From positions 1-7,506 of the forward strand of contig JAJFMR010000134.1 of assembly GCA_020696915.1 (NCBI GenBank): a stretch of DNA of 7,506 nucleotides, read 5' to 3'. Below are positions 7,186-7,506 of this stretch, piece after piece. Position numbers and translations under genes: made by a program. Positions within the stretch are counted from its first letter, which is position 1; the number at the start of each line of letters is the position of its first letter. Under the pieces are notes generated by a model that ran no database searches, was not told the DNA's origin, and saw only the letters and a program-made list of their open reading frames with translations. The stretch comes from Rhizobiaceae bacterium. Lineage in GTDB: Bacteria; Pseudomonadota; Alphaproteobacteria; Rhizobiales; Rhizobiaceae.

Positions 7186-7222
7186 ACGGCCGCGCCTGCG
7201 GTGACCCGCCGGCCCGGCCGTT
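7185..7222. repeat. 8-bp perfect inverted repeat upstream of the peroxiredoxin gene
   Basis: AACGGCCG (7185-7192) and CGGCCGTT (7215-7222) flank a GC-rich 22-nt loop. Read on the minus strand the stem is followed by TTTGCTTTT-like sequence, so it could act as a weak terminator for transcripts coming from the Sel1-like gene. Read on the plus strand it would be the first stem of the candidate small RNA. Confidence 0.45.
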
Positions 7223-7260
7223 CTCTCCCCGATCGCTGATCGGCCTTCCTGTCTGGTTTT

Positions 7261-7296
7261 GCCGGGTCCCGCGGTCCGGGACGATCGGCTTTTTTT
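7261..7296 (+). terminator. Strong intrinsic terminator, plus strand
   Basis: GTCCCG (7266-7271) and CGGGAC (7277-7282) form a perfect 6-bp stem with a 5-nt loop. Outside it GCCG (7261-7264) pairs with CGGC (7286-7289) across a small internal loop. Seven T residues (7290-7296) follow directly. On the minus strand the run is A7 before the stem, so the element works only for plus-strand transcription. No plus-strand protein gene precedes it nearby. Confidence 0.65.
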
Positions 7297-7342
7297 GGCG
7301 ACGCCGTGTTGCCGCGGCCCACTTGACGGCGGCTAAAACATG

Positions 7343-7506
7343 TCAGTGCATCGTCATCCACTCTCGGGCCAGGCGCAGCGCCCGTGCGATGTCGGCCTTC
7401 GACATCGCCGCCGAAAGCTCCGAACGAAGTTCGGCGGCGCGGCTCGAACCCTTGATCGCAGCGATGTTGAACCATTGGTGGGCGGCGACGATGTCGGCCT
7501 CGCAGT
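7343..7506 (-). CDS. Sel1-like repeat protein, C-terminal part (enters from right edge)
   Basis: Minus-strand frame ending with TGA at 7343-7345, 53 complete codons visible, start outside the window. It reads CEADIVAAHQWFNIAAIKGS and then SRAAELRSEL, SAAMSKADIA, RALRLAREWM. The pattern AA-x-x-W-F-x-x-A-A-x-x-G-x-x-x-A is the core of a Sel1-like (TPR-like) repeat. The following amphipathic helix ending REWM resembles the tail of small Sel1-like proteins common in Rhizobiales, as I recall them. These repeats usually serve as protein-protein interaction scaffolds; the specific role here is unknown. An overlapping minus-strand frame (7161-7475) is a shadow. The gene is in the same direction as the peroxiredoxin gene but 211 bp upstream of it, with structured DNA between, so a shared transcript is doubtful. 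Confidence 0.75.
   Translation of the reverse strand, partial: CEADIVAAHQWFNIAAIKGSSRAAELRSELSAAMSKADIARALRLAREWMTMH

Larger units (their letters stand above)
7168..7296 (+). ncRNA. Candidate plus-strand small RNA ending in an intrinsic terminator
   Basis: A strong plus-strand terminator (7261-7296) lies in a gap with no plus-strand gene nearer than the transporter, 900 bp away and with its own terminator candidate. Upstream of it are two further stems: AACGGCCG/CGGCCGTT (7185-7192 and 7215-7222) and CCGATC-gct-GATCGG (7229-7243). Pyrimidine-rich single-stranded stretches lie between them (TTCTCTCC and CCTTCCTG), which could pair with ribosome binding sites. A GATAAT -10-like hexamer at 7156-7161 would start a transcript of about 130 nt near 7168, but the -35 is poor. 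I do not recognise a named family. The 5' end is a guess. Confidence 0.3.

Noticed and set aside
7161..7475. 104-codon minus-strand frame at the right edge
   Set aside because: It overlaps the Sel1-like gene in another frame and crosses the structured intergenic region. The Sel1-like frame has a recognisable repeat, this one has none.
1..7506. CRISPR array, insertion sequence, tRNA/rRNA, attachment site or phage gene
   Set aside because: No spaced direct repeats, transposase motifs, terminal inverted repeats with target duplications, or cloverleaf-forming sequence were seen.

Overview
The window looks like chromosomal DNA from a high-GC alphaproteobacterium, most likely of the Rhizobiales (Mesorhizobium/Phyllobacteriaceae type). 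This is inferred from codon use and from the recognised proteins: an M1 aminopeptidase N, a CoxL-like molybdopterin dehydrogenase subunit, a 1-Cys peroxiredoxin and a rhizobial-style Sel1-like protein. No database search was possible. I see no insertion sequence, CRISPR array, tRNA, rRNA or prophage gene.

Layout, left to right. (1) 1-208, minus strand: the 5' end of a gene that leaves the window. It encodes a short basic cytoplasmic segment and then, in a shifted frame, a hydrophobic helix. The shift falls at a four-base homopolymer. (2) 209-363: intergenic, with an 8-bp inverted repeat. (3) 364-3009, minus: complete aminopeptidase N (pepN). (4) 3010-3120: divergent promoter region. (5) 3121-5427, plus: complete molybdopterin-binding large subunit of the xanthine dehydrogenase/aldehyde oxidase/CO dehydrogenase family. 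(6) 5424-6365, plus: an EamA/DMT transporter whose GTG start overlaps the previous stop codon (GTGA). (7) 6366-6471: convergent junction with three alternating copies of GGAATTGC, able to form two mutually exclusive hairpins; the second is followed by TTTT. (8) 6472-7131, minus: 1-Cys peroxiredoxin. (9) 7132-7342: structured intergenic region with a peroxiredoxin promoter candidate and a strong plus-strand intrinsic terminator that belongs to no visible plus-strand gene, suggesting a small RNA. (10) 7343-7506, minus: the C-terminal end of a Sel1-like repeat protein that enters from the right edge.

How the genes relate. The dehydrogenase subunit and the transporter form a tightly coupled two-gene operon, so the transporter plausibly moves the enzyme's substrate or product. 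The [2Fe-2S] and FAD subunits that usually accompany such a large subunit are not adjacent. pepN (peptide turnover) and the peroxiredoxin (peroxide detoxification) are housekeeping genes. Most of the window is ordinary. The points worth a second look are the left-edge frameshift, the orphan molybdoenzyme subunit, and the two structured intergenic regions.
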